From JBKPCD01 sp046727175 (GTDB taxonomy: Bacteria > Acidobacteriota > Vicinamibacteria > Vicinamibacterales > 2-12-FULL-66-21), in NCBI GenBank assembly GCA_046727175.1, contig JBKPCD010000286.1, positions 1 through 19,633 on the forward strand: a DNA stretch of 19,633 nt, written 5' to 3'. This document shows, in pieces, positions 1 through 7,517 of the stretch. Position numbers and translations under genes: made by a program. Each line of letters opens with the position of its first letter. The stretch's first letter is position 1. Under the pieces are notes generated by a model. It was not told the origin of the DNA, did not search any database, and was given only the letters and a program-made list of their open reading frames with translations.

Positions 1-2
1 TC

Positions 3-140
3 TTCACCTCGATCCCCGACCTGGCGCGGAAGATTCGTCGATACATCGCTCGGTACAACGACGATCCCAAACCGATCCGCTGGATTTACAGCAACCCAGC
101 GCATCGAATTACTAGTGATTCAGCTGAAACAGTCCACTAG
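3..140 (+). CDS. IS630-family transposase, C-terminal fragment (5' end outside window)
   Basis: The frame is open from the window edge and encodes 45 residues before a TAG at 138-140. The segment RYNDDPKPIRWIYSNPAHRI is the usual C-terminal tail of IS630/Tc1-like DDE transposases, after the last catalytic acidic residue: a helix rich in Arg and Tyr, then an N-D/E-D-P-K/R-P motif and an aromatic cluster. The DDE catalytic residues lie upstream of the window, so it cannot be judged whether the enzyme is intact. The stop codon lies inside the likely terminal inverted repeat of the element, which is common in compact insertion sequences. The family call rests on recognising this tail and is fairly secure; the exact IS cannot be named. 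Confidence 0.8.
   Translation, partial: FTSIPDLARKIRRYIARYNDDPKPIRWIYSNPAHRITSDSAETVH
112..140. mobile_element. Probable right end (terminal repeat) of the IS630-family element
   Basis: The last bases of the transposase gene contain a nested dyad: CTAGTG at 112-117 pairs with CACTAG at 135-140, enclosing the perfect palindrome TTCAGCTGAA at 119-128. The stretch ends in CTAG, and IS630 elements insert at and duplicate TA, so the element boundary is probably at 138-140. The matching left end is outside the window, so the terminal repeat is inferred from one end only. Confidence 0.5.
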
Positions 141-1261
141 CCCTTTGAGCCGCGTCTATCCGAGGAATGGTTTGCTATTCTGAGACACACCGTCTGTCGC
201 CAGACCGGCTCACGAAAACGTCTGCTATCCGTCCCGGTCTGATAGGATGCTTGACGGGTTCGGTTCGATCGAGACCAGCGTGAGTGCCCCAGCCCGTCCG
301 CGAGCAGACCGGTTCGATTGCTCCTGACATCGAGCCCGCCCACAATCACCGCGTTGGAATCGTTCCCGAAGTTCAACCCCACGGCATTGCCATGAATGAC
401 GAATTTCGCCGTGCCGAACGGCGAGACGATAGTGCCGCCGGCGGGCAGAAAGATCCCGTCGCTCCCGTTGCCGCTGCTCGTGATGACGCTCGCGCCACTC
501 CCGGGGAAGCTGCTACCAAGCACTTCCAGGCTCCCTGTGGCCAGACCGGCTAATTTGTTACCGGTCGCTGTCAGCGTGCTCCCCTGAGACTCGGTGAACC
601 CGAAGATTGCTAACTGTGAACCGCCAACCGTTAACCCGAAACCGCCGTTCTCACTCACTTGGACCGCTGCGCCACGCAATTCGAGGATCGATCGACCACT
701 CACGTCTGCGCCGTTCCCCGTGTTGTCCGTGATTCTGATCGTGCCTTTCATGACTGCAGCCGACGTCGTGAAGACGTCCAGGCCGATACGGTTCTGCCGA
801 GTTGTGCAGTCGATGAGGGTTGCCGTGGATCCATCGGCGACAGCGATTCCGGCCAACGCGTTGTGCTCGACGCTCACATCGCTCAGCGTGAACGCCGATC
901 CCCGAATGCCGAGGATGCCTTCGCCGGGTCCGTTCTGCACGGTCAAACCCTTGACGACGACGCCCTGGGCCCCGTCGATCATGACCACAGCTGAGAACTC
1001 CAAAGGTCCTCCGCCTCCGCCATCGAGGACGGTCAGGCCCTGGCCGTCGATAGTGACTCGATCCGTCGTCACTCTCACGCGCTCCTGACACGTGCCGGAT
1101 AAACGGAAGATGTCTCCTGGGTTGGCATGCTCCAGCGCTTTTGCAAGGCTCTGCCCTCCGGCACAGTTCACCGGTTTTTCGGCCGCTGCACTGGGCGTTC
1201 CGCTGAGCGCAACCGCCGCGATTGCGACGCACATCGAATGACGGAATGTTGCGTAAGTCAT
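137..1261 (-). CDS. Secreted right-handed parallel beta-helix repeat protein, C-terminus scrambled
   Basis: The product as read is 374 residues. The start at 1261 is chosen because AAGGAG (plus-strand 1269-1274) lies 7 nt upstream and the protein then begins with a clean signal peptide (MTYATFRHSMCVAIAAVALS, cleavage after about residue 27). The longer frame from 1306 adds 15 residues without signal-peptide character. After a short Cys-containing head (PVNCAGGQSL ... SGTCQERV) come repeated V-x-G-L-x-V-x-N/D-G rungs typical of PbH1 pectate-lyase-like beta-helices. These proteins are exported polysaccharide binders or lyases; no catalytic residues can be assigned. Downstream of about 292 the frame yields Arg-rich, non-helix sequence. 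Restoring one base there gives GALTLVSIEPNPSSI, which continues the fold and stops at 225-227. The 3' end also touches the IS630 end. It is divergent from the TonB receptor gene. Confidence 0.8.
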   Translation of the reverse strand: MTYATFRHSMCVAIAAVALSGTPSAAAEKPVNCAGGQSLAKALEHANPGDIFRLSGTCQERVRVTTDRVTIDGQGLTVLDGGGGGPLEFSAVVMIDGAQGVVVKGLTVQNGPGEGILGIRGSAFTLSDVSVEHNALAGIAVADGSTATLIDCTTRQNRIGLDVFTTSAAVMKGTIRITDNTGNGADVSGRSILELRGAAVQVSENGGFGLTVGGSQLAIFGFTESQGSTLTATGNKLAGLATGSLEVLGSSFPGSGASVITSSGNGSDGIFLPAGGTIVSPFGTAKFVIHGNAVGLNFGNDSNAVIVGGLDVRSNRTGLLADGLGHSRWSRSNRTRQASYQTGTDSRRFREPVWRQTVCLRIANHSSDRRGSKG

Positions 1262-1268
1262 CTGGGTA

Positions 1269-1274
1269 CTCCTT
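1269..1274 (-). promoter_or_regulatory. Shine-Dalgarno site of the beta-helix gene
   Basis: On the minus strand this reads AAGGAG, 7 nt before the ATG at 1261. It is the main reason for preferring 1261 over the upstream ATG at 1306. Confidence 0.7.
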
Positions 1275-1322
1275 GAGTCGGTCACGTCGAGGATGGACCC
1301 GGGCAACCCGGCAAGTCACAGG

Positions 1323-1338
1323 GATTCGCTAGGGAATC
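1323..1338. promoter_or_regulatory. Candidate operator dyad between the divergent beta-helix and TonB receptor genes
   Basis: GATTC and GAATC flank a central CTAG (GATTCGCTAGGGAATC), a 16-bp dyad with one mismatched pair. It lies in the 139-bp divergent intergenic region. Short dyads occur by chance, so this is only a candidate. Confidence 0.2.
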
Positions 1339-1400
1339 GACAGGAGTTGCGCGCCACTGAGATGAGGCGTAAGGTGCATCTCTGCCCCTGGACGGAAACC

Positions 1401-4316
1401 ATGGGAAAGCCCCCGGTTCTCCTGACGATCGTTGCGCTTGCCGTGGCAGTCGTCGATTGCTGCCCGGCTTTTGCCCAGGGGTCGACGGGAAGCATCTTCG
1501 GCACCGTGATGGACGCGTCGGGTGCGTTTCTGCCCGGTGTTCACGTCACCTGCGCGAGCCCTGCGCAGATGGGCATCCAGTCCGTGAACACGAACGATCG
1601 TGGCCAATACCGATTCCCGATGCTCGCCCCTGGGACCTACAAGCTCTCCTTCGAGCGACCCGGCTTCGCGACATTGGTGCGCGAAGACATCGTCGTCAAC
1701 GTCGAGTTCGCAGCGGAGGTTGACGTCCAACTCGCGCTCGCGACCGTGCAGGACACGATCGTCGTTCGCGGCGATTCACCGCTCATCGATACGCAGCACA
1801 CGACTATTCAGAATTCATTCACGAGTGAGACACTAAAGACCCTTCCAACCGCCCGTGATCTGATGTCCCTCATCGGCCTCTTGCCGGCGACCATAGTAAG
1901 TGTCCACGACGTAGGCGGTTCGACTGCCGGGACTCAACCCGTGTATCTCACCTATGGACGAGTCAGCTTCCAGCAATTTCAGAGTCGCATTCAGCTGGAT
2001 GGGATCAACACGACCGACGGGGGTTTTTCAGGCTTGTATTTTGATTATGGCGCTTTTCAGGAAGTGCGGCTCGGCTCCTCGTCGAACGATGCCTCGATGC
2101 CCAACCCTGGCCTTCAGGTGAACGTAATAGTTAAATCAGGCGGCAATCAGTTCAGAGGCGACGCCTACGTCGATTTCGGGGGCGCCGCGCTTCAGGCTGA
2201 CAACGTTGATGAGCGTCAGCGCCGGCAGGGCGTCGGGCAAGGGACGAGGATTCAAAGATACTACGATCCGAACGTAAGTATCGGCGGTCCTATCAAACGA
2301 GACACCTTCTGGTTCTTTACCTCTGTACGAAATCAACATCTCGCAACGGTTGTAACTGGCTTCCCCGTCGAAGCGCCCGGTGGAGGGCCCGACGCGCTCG
2401 TTCGGCTGCAGAATCTCACCTACAAGCTCACATACCAGCCACGCCCACGCTCCACACTGGCTCACTCGGTTCAGTTCGGACGGCGGTACGAGCCGTATCG
2501 CGATGCAAGCAGCACGAGTTACCGGGATGCCGTCGGTGACCACGACGGCCTCTCGTCGGCGGGAAACGTCGAATGGCGAGCCATCGTCAGCCCCTCATTC
2601 TTTATGACGGCGAGAGTGTCCGCATTTGGCTCGGATACTCGAGCAGAACCCTATGGCATAGATGGACAGGTGGCAGCGAATGTCGCGCCCCGGCGATTCG
2701 AGTTTGGCACCGGGAATTCGGCTGGCGGGTTCGAGTCGTTCGAGATGGCGCGCCGTCGCCGGCAACTCGAATGGACCGGGACGCTGTTCGAGGAGAACTG
2801 GCTGGGCGTCAGTCAGAACATCACAATGGGTGCGCTCACCGAGAGGGAAACGACGGATCAGGAACGGACCGGCCACAAAGACAGTCTCAGATTGCGTTTT
2901 CAGAGTCCAGCGGGGCTGCCAGATTTCACCGTTCCATTTCAGGTACAACTCTACAACCATCCGCTAGCGTCGAGCGATCGCCTCTGGCACCATGGCGCGT
3001 TCGTCCAGGATCAAGTCGCGCTCAGCGCCCGATGGACGCTCAACATTGGCGTGCGTTGGGACTCTTACTCCGCCGATTATCCGCAGCAACCATTGTACGA
3101 AGGCCCTTTCACCGATTTTTTCTATCGAGGACAACCGCTGTCGAACGGCTACAGCATTCCTGCAGCGCCCTTCGGCGATATCGTGCCCGCACGAAACTAC
3201 ATCATCCGATATAGGAAGGCATTCGGTCCGAGAGTCGGAGTCGCATGGAAGATACGAGGAAGTGGCAACGCAGTGCTCAAGTCGAGCTGGGGACGCTACT
3301 ACAGCGATCCAGGCACCACCATCTCGCGCGACATCAATCCGCTGCAGACCACGAGCTACATATTCAGGTGGACTGACGGCAATGCGGATCGACTGTTCCA
3401 GCCCCACGAGCTCGGCTCCTTTGTCACGAGCACAGGTGGTGCATTAAATGGCATTGCCCCCGACATTCAGCACCCGTACACGGACAACGCGGATGTATGG
3501 CTGGAGCGGCGTGTTCGGTCGAATCTCTCGGCCAGGCTGGGGTTCATCTACAAAAGGTCGAACAACAATTGGGAGCTCACCGAACGGAATCGCGTGGCGG
3601 CGCTCTTCTCCGAGAGCAGGCAGTTCACCGACCCGGGCCCGGACGGCAAAGAGGGAACTTCCGATGATCGCGGCAGCTATACGGCTTTCGATATCCCGCC
3701 CGACGAACTCGTTCCGAGCGTCAAGGAGTGGCAGACGCCGGCGGATTATGACGAGGCGTTCAAAAACATCGAAGTCGCGCTGGATAAGCGCCTGTCACAT
3801 CGATGGTCGTTCTCAACGAGCTTCATGAACACCTGGGTGCACCGCTTGGAGAATGGCCACCCGGACAATCCGAATGAAGCGATTAATAACGTGGTCCGTG
3901 TCTTTGGCTGGACCTTCAAGGCATTCGGTACCTATCTGGCGCCGCATGGTATCCGGATCTCTCCAGTGGTCCGGCATCAGGCGGGACGGCCCTCGGGACG
4001 ATTTCTGTTGACCAACCTGCGGGCTGGCGTCTTCTCCATCAGCATGGAGCCGGCCGGTAGGTATCGAGAGGACAACCGGACGATCTTCGACGTCCGCGTG
4101 GAGAAGCAGTTTCGTCTTAGTAAGGTGAGGACTCTTGGAATGTTCGTCGATGTATTCAACATCCTCAATTCGAACGCGGCACAGGCCCAGGACGTCTTCA
4201 CCGGAAGACGGACGACAGTCATCGACGGCGAGGCGATCGAGTATCAGCGGTTCCTGCGTCCGCTGATCATTCTCCCGCCGCGCATCTACCGAGTTGGCGC
4301 CAATCTCTCGTTCTGA
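1401..4316 (+). CDS. Oar-like TonB-dependent receptor with carboxypeptidase-regulatory domain
   Basis: About 971 residues. The start at 1401 gives a signal peptide (MGKPPVLLTIVALAVAVV, ending in AFAQ). In-frame ATGs at 1362 and 1293 are alternatives; 1362 would add a basic N-region. Residues about 28-115 form a carboxypeptidase-regulatory-like beta-sandwich (GSIFGTVMDASGAFLPGV, GQYRFPMLAPGTYKLSF). The plug domain follows (about 125-255, with IQLDGINTTDGG and VNVIVKSGGNQFRGDAY), then a large beta-barrel ending in YRVGANLSF, with the terminal Phe used for BAM recognition. It sits in the outer membrane and imports a ligand using ExbBD-TonB energy, which is not encoded here. Acidobacteria carry many such receptors, often for polysaccharides or peptides; the substrate is unknown. 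The divergent beta-helix protein could act on a shared glycan, but this is only contextual. The frame is intact throughout. Confidence 0.9.
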   Translation: MGKPPVLLTIVALAVAVVDCCPAFAQGSTGSIFGTVMDASGAFLPGVHVTCASPAQMGIQSVNTNDRGQYRFPMLAPGTYKLSFERPGFATLVREDIVVNVEFAAEVDVQLALATVQDTIVVRGDSPLIDTQHTTIQNSFTSETLKTLPTARDLMSLIGLLPATIVSVHDVGGSTAGTQPVYLTYGRVSFQQFQSRIQLDGINTTDGGFSGLYFDYGAFQEVRLGSSSNDASMPNPGLQVNVIVKSGGNQFRGDAYVDFGGAALQADNVDERQRRQGVGQGTRIQRYYDPNVSIGGPIKRDTFWFFTSVRNQHLATVVTGFPVEAPGGGPDALVRLQNLTYKLTYQPRPRSTLAHSVQFGRRYEPYRDASSTSYRDAVGDHDGLSSAGNVEWRAIVSPSFFMTARVSAFGSDTRAEPYGIDGQVAANVAPRRFEFGTGNSAGGFESFEMARRRRQLEWTGTLFEENWLGVSQNITMGALTERETTDQERTGHKDSLRLRFQSPAGLPDFTVPFQVQLYNHPLASSDRLWHHGAFVQDQVALSARWTLNIGVRWDSYSADYPQQPLYEGPFTDFFYRGQPLSNGYSIPAAPFGDIVPARNYIIRYRKAFGPRVGVAWKIRGSGNAVLKSSWGRYYSDPGTTISRDINPLQTTSYIFRWTDGNADRLFQPHELGSFVTSTGGALNGIAPDIQHPYTDNADVWLERRVRSNLSARLGFIYKRSNNNWELTERNRVAALFSESRQFTDPGPDGKEGTSDDRGSYTAFDIPPDELVPSVKEWQTPADYDEAFKNIEVALDKRLSHRWSFSTSFMNTWVHRLENGHPDNPNEAINNVVRVFGWTFKAFGTYLAPHGIRISPVVRHQAGRPSGRFLLTNLRAGVFSISMEPAGRYREDNRTIFDVRVEKQFRLSKVRTLGMFVDVFNILNSNAAQAQDVFTGRRTTVIDGEAIEYQRFLRPLIILPPRIYRVGANLSF

Positions 4317-4319
4317 GCA

Positions 4320-5601
4320 GGCGGCCTGGCATCGCAGGTTGGCCCTCCAGAGTTCGGCCGGTGCCTCGCGGTACCTCACGCACACGACTCGATCGTCGCG
4401 GGAGACGTCGAATCTCGTATCGATGAAGAATGGTCCCACTGTTCCAACCCTTTTCTCGTCGCGTCCATCACGGGCGATCGACCAGAGTTCCCGATGCCGC
4501 GAGCGAGGGTTTGTTGGGCGAAGGAAAAAGATCCGCGAGCTGTCCCCGGACGGTCTGGGGGTCCATCCAGTTGCGATGACCTGACACTCCCCGGGTCCTG
4601 CGGGACATGAAAGAACCTTCCCCGCGTTGGCACCCAAGATCGTCTTCCCATCTCGGGACCACCGAAAGTGTCCGAGCAGTCGGTCGAGGACGGTCTCCGA
4701 TCCGCTGGCGAGAGTACGAATGACGGTTGCTGTCGGTTGTGTGCCATCCAGCCGTTGATATGCGACCAGATTGCCCGAAGGGTCGGCCTCGGCCCAGTTC
4801 TGCACGTCCCACTCGCCGAGCCGCATCGACTCTCCACCCGTCACGGCGATCTTCCGGAAAGACGCGTCCGGACGAGATCTCGTGAACAACAGAAACGCGT
4901 CGTCTGCCGACCATTGTGGCGTGAAGGTTCTCTGTCCCGCCGTATGCGTGACTTGGCGTAGCTCCTGGCCATCCACTCTTATCGTAAAGAGTTGGATATC
5001 CGCCTCAACCTGTCAGCTCTTTCACTTTCCAGCAATTCAGGCGCGATGTAGGCCAGCGTGCCAGTGATTTGTGCCACTTCGACTGTCGCCGTACTCTCGG
5101 GCGATACCTCGAGGCCCTCGTCGCACAGCCGCCGCGCAAGACCGAAATCAAGCACCTTGACGCGGCCCTCAGAGGTAATCATCACGTTGCTGCTCTTCAG
5201 ATCACGATGCAGGATGCGCCGATCGTGTGCGTGTGCGATGGCGTCGGCAATTTGGATCGCGTAGCGGACAGCCACCGGCAGCGGCAGCCCGCCCGTGGCA
5301 ATCAGATCGCGCAGCGAACGGCCTTCGACGAACTCCATGATCATGAAGGCTTCGCCATCAGCCTCCCCCACTTCGTGGATTGTGCAGATAGCGGGTGGTT
5401 CAGCGCAGATGCGGAACGCGCTTCACGAAGAAGGGTGCGTCGCCGTGCGGCGTTGTCGTTGTGCCCTTCGTGGAGCACTTTGAGCGCCACGAATCGATGG
5501 AGTCTTGGATCGTAGGCGCGGTAAACTGCGCCCATTCCACCTTCGCCGAGCAGGCTGAGGATCTGGTAACCGCCGAGTTCGGTGCCCGTGGCGACGACCA
5601 T
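4320..5601 (-). pseudogene. Ser/Thr protein kinase (PknB type) with PD40 repeats, internally deleted and frameshifted
   Basis: Three frames must be joined. The N-lobe starts at 5601 (GEGGMGAVYRAYDP glycine loop, VALKVL lysine). A missing base near 5391 shifts the frame, after which AICTIHEVGE leads into the C-lobe with ILHRDLKSSNV, LDFGLARR and YIAPELL. Around 5005-5015 the gene jumps from ELLESERADR straight to ADIQLFTIRVDGQEL, a PD40/TolB-like beta-propeller segment (QWSADDAFLLFTRSR, FRWSRDGKTIL, FDVSRDDRVVCV) ending at ELWRANLR. The rest of the kinase domain, the usual transmembrane helix and the first propeller blades are gone; intact members are about 850-900 residues and this remnant is about 425. 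No stop occurs at the natural end, so the frame runs on antisense into the TonB receptor gene to 3813. Intact members are membrane kinases common in Acidobacteria. This copy cannot be active. Confidence 0.85.
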
Positions 5602-5624
5602 GTCGTGGAACCCGCGAGACGCAC

Positions 5625-5646
5625 ATTATCGCCGCAGGCGCCTGCG
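5625..5646 (-). promoter_or_regulatory. Possible -10 box and palindromic operator of the broken kinase gene
   Basis: On the minus strand GATAAT lies at 5630-5625, 23 nt before the ATG at 5601. Just upstream is the perfect 14-bp palindrome CGCAGGCGCCTGCG (5633-5646), where a spacer or repressor site would be. No convincing -35 hexamer was found. In GC-rich DNA such a palindrome may be chance. Confidence 0.25.
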
Positions 5647-5705
5647 TCGGTCTGCCGAGATGCGGCGGAGCACGCGCGATTTGTGACCCTACCCGCGGGG
5701 ACCGT

Positions 5706-6761
5706 TTACTGCGTCCCGGTCTTCACAAAACTTTCGTGCTCCTGCTGGAGCTGCTCGCGCGCCAGCTGCGCATCGAGCACGAGGATGCGATGGCGGAACG
5801 TGACCGATTCGCCCGGCTTCAGCGTGAACGTGACGGGTTCCTGCTTCGGATCGTACCCGCGCCGCCCGAACGGGTTCGCGGCGAAGAGGCCGTAGCCGCG
5901 CGCGTGCCAGTACGTCGGGTATCCGTGATTCGACGGATGGTCCAGGATTGCCACCGTCACAGGCCTTCCATCGATCGTTCCCGTCAGGCCCATCCACGGA
6001 CCTCGCGTGCCCCACACGTCTTCACCCGTCTTGCCGTTGCTGCCGATGTACCGCCCCGTTACGCCGGTGTTGTCCAGACGCGGCACCGACTCCTTCTCAC
6101 CCTTCGCATCGACGAAGACCTCAGGTTCCTTCGACGGGTGCTCGAGCGCGCGCGCGACCCGGATGCCGAAGGCACCCTCCTTGGTGTCGTTGAACGTCAC
6201 CGGTTTGTCGGCGGCCGTCCACGTGGTGATGCGATCGATCGTGCGGCGACCTGAGGCTCCGGAGAAGACGAACCGCGTTTCCTCGCGCAGCAACGTCGCG
6301 TCAGGCACGACCCAATCCGCCCTGACGGTCAGCTCGCCGTGGTCGGCGCCGCTCGCGACGTGCGCGACCGCCTTGTGGACGATCGTCCCCATCTTCGGCA
6401 TATCCTCCTTTGGCGTGGCATAGGAGTGGCCCCAAAAGTCATACCCGTTCACGTCGCCGTAGTTGAACCAGTGCCCAACATGGTGGGGATGGTCGGTTCG
6501 CTCGCCCGGCCTGGGATCGAGCGGGAAGCCGCGCGTCACGAGCGCGCCACTCGCGGAGCGGATCGGGTAGAGCACCGGCTTTTTCACGGTGTCTGGGTAG
6601 ACGTACGACGTGAACGGCTGGCCGCCAATCACGACGTCCACGCGTCGATCGGCCGGGCGATCGGTAACCGTAACCGCCCGATCGTCAGTACGGACGGAAA
6701 GGGACGCGGCGGCAGCAAATGCGCCGGCAAGAGCAACCACTCCGAGAACTGGCTTCAACAT
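5706..6761 (-). CDS. Secreted PmoA-family (DUF6807) protein
   Basis: 351 residues. The start is ATG at 6761 with an AGGA about 8 nt upstream. Residues 1-20 form a signal peptide (MLKPVLGVVALAGAFAAAAS), so it is periplasmic or exported. The body has the DUF6807 signature, a beta-sandwich with an Asp/His-rich strand (RTDHPHHVGHWFNYGDVNGYDFWG region, about residues 88-112), followed by WTAADKPVTFNDTKEGAFGIRV and a C-terminal HPSNHGYPTYWHARGYGLFA strand. Databases often name the family methane oxygenase PmoA, but it is unrelated to particulate methane monooxygenase subunit A. It is frequent near carbohydrate-use genes in Acidobacteria, Bacteroidota and Planctomycetes, and its biochemical role is unsettled. 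The length and both ends look complete. It is divergent from the intradiol dioxygenase gene. Confidence 0.87.
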   Translation of the reverse strand: MLKPVLGVVALAGAFAAAASLSVRTDDRAVTVTDRPADRRVDVVIGGQPFTSYVYPDTVKKPVLYPIRSASGALVTRGFPLDPRPGERTDHPHHVGHWFNYGDVNGYDFWGHSYATPKEDMPKMGTIVHKAVAHVASGADHGELTVRADWVVPDATLLREETRFVFSGASGRRTIDRITTWTAADKPVTFNDTKEGAFGIRVARALEHPSKEPEVFVDAKGEKESVPRLDNTGVTGRYIGSNGKTGEDVWGTRGPWMGLTGTIDGRPVTVAILDHPSNHGYPTYWHARGYGLFAANPFGRRGYDPKQEPVTFTLKPGESVTFRHRILVLDAQLAREQLQQEHESFVKTGTQ

Positions 6762-6843
6762 GAACGGATCCTACCGCACGACGCGGCAGGGTGACGCCCA
6801 GGGATTTGGCACATCAGTTCCGTGCACCGGGAAAACATCCGTA

Positions 6844-6849
6844 TATACT
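6844..6849 (+). promoter_or_regulatory. Candidate -10 box for the intradiol dioxygenase / WD40 unit
   Basis: TATACT, inside the AT-rich stretch GTATATACTT, lies 45 nt before the ATG at 6894 in the 132-bp divergent intergenic region. A CCCGC-tctgt-GCGGG hairpin follows at 6859-6873 and would lie in the 5' leader. No clear -35 was recognised. Confidence 0.3.
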
Positions 6850-6893
6850 TCAGTTGCTCCCGCTCTGTGCGGGCTACCATTCGGAAACATGCC

Positions 6894-7517
6894 ATGCTGA
6901 CCCGCCGCGATCTCTTGTCGAAGGCCATTGCGCTGGGCGTTGTCAGCGCCGGCACCCTGCTCCCGTCGCAGATTGCCGAGGCGTGGGATTGGAGCGATCA
7001 GCATCCCCGGACGGTCACGCCGCCGGCGGAGCTCGGACCCTTCTACAAGCGAGACGCCCCGAAGGTCACACGTCTGAGCCAGACAGGCGATCCGGGTCTG
7101 CCGCTGCACGTGACAGGACAGGTTTTCAACGCCCGCGGCGATGTGCTTCCCGGCGCAAAGATCGAAATCTGGCACGCGGACCACGAAGGTCACTACGATC
7201 TTCGCGGCTATCGCTATCGCTCGACATTGACCTCCGGTGAAGACGGCAAGTACGAGTTCACATCGGTGATGCCGGGCCACTATCCCGCACGCGTTTGCCA
7301 GCACGTGCACTACCTGGTCACCGCGCCCGGCTGCAAGCCGCTCGTCACTCAACTCTATTTCGCGACCGACCCGGCGTTCGACGGCGACCCCGGCCGCAAC
7401 TACACGCGCGATCCGCTGATCTGGAGCCGGGAGTTGGTGCGGCACGTGACAATCAAGGGAGATCCGAAGCAGATGACGGCTGTCGTTCGCTTCGAGCTGG
7501 TGCTCGATCGGCTGTGA
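6894..7517 (+). CDS. Intradiol ring-cleavage dioxygenase-like protein, Tat-exported
   Basis: 207 residues from the ATG at 6894. The in-frame ATG at 6822 is less likely because it puts 24 unconserved residues before the export signal. The N-terminus MLTRRDLLSKAIALGVVSAG is a twin-arginine signal, so the folded iron protein is probably exported. The catalytic domain resembles the protocatechuate 3,4-dioxygenase beta / hydroxyquinol dioxygenase fold: GPFYKRDAP, then GQVFNARGDVLPGAKIEIWHAD. All four Fe(III) ligands of the family can be placed: Tyr101 (HYDLRG), Tyr130 (PGHYPAR), His137 and His139 (QHVHYLV). The family opens catechol-type rings between the two hydroxyls using O2. The substrate of these secreted versions is not established. 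No other aromatic-degradation genes are near. The stop overlaps the next gene's start by four bases, so the two are probably cotranslated. Confidence 0.88.
   Translation: MLTRRDLLSKAIALGVVSAGTLLPSQIAEAWDWSDQHPRTVTPPAELGPFYKRDAPKVTRLSQTGDPGLPLHVTGQVFNARGDVLPGAKIEIWHADHEGHYDLRGYRYRSTLTSGEDGKYEFTSVMPGHYPARVCQHVHYLVTAPGCKPLVTQLYFATDPAFDGDPGRNYTRDPLIWSRELVRHVTIKGDPKQMTAVVRFELVLDRL

Noticed and set aside
3813..4319. The kinase/PD40 reading frame continues antisense through the 3' end of the TonB receptor gene.
   Set aside because: Homology-like sequence ends at ELWRANLR near 4330. Beyond that the residues are low-complexity antisense of an intact gene, so this is run-through after stop loss.
7295..7513. 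Upstream extension of the WD40 protein frame.
   Set aside because: It overlaps the conserved iron-ligand and C-terminal part of the dioxygenase, and the GTG at 7514 starts a signal peptide.
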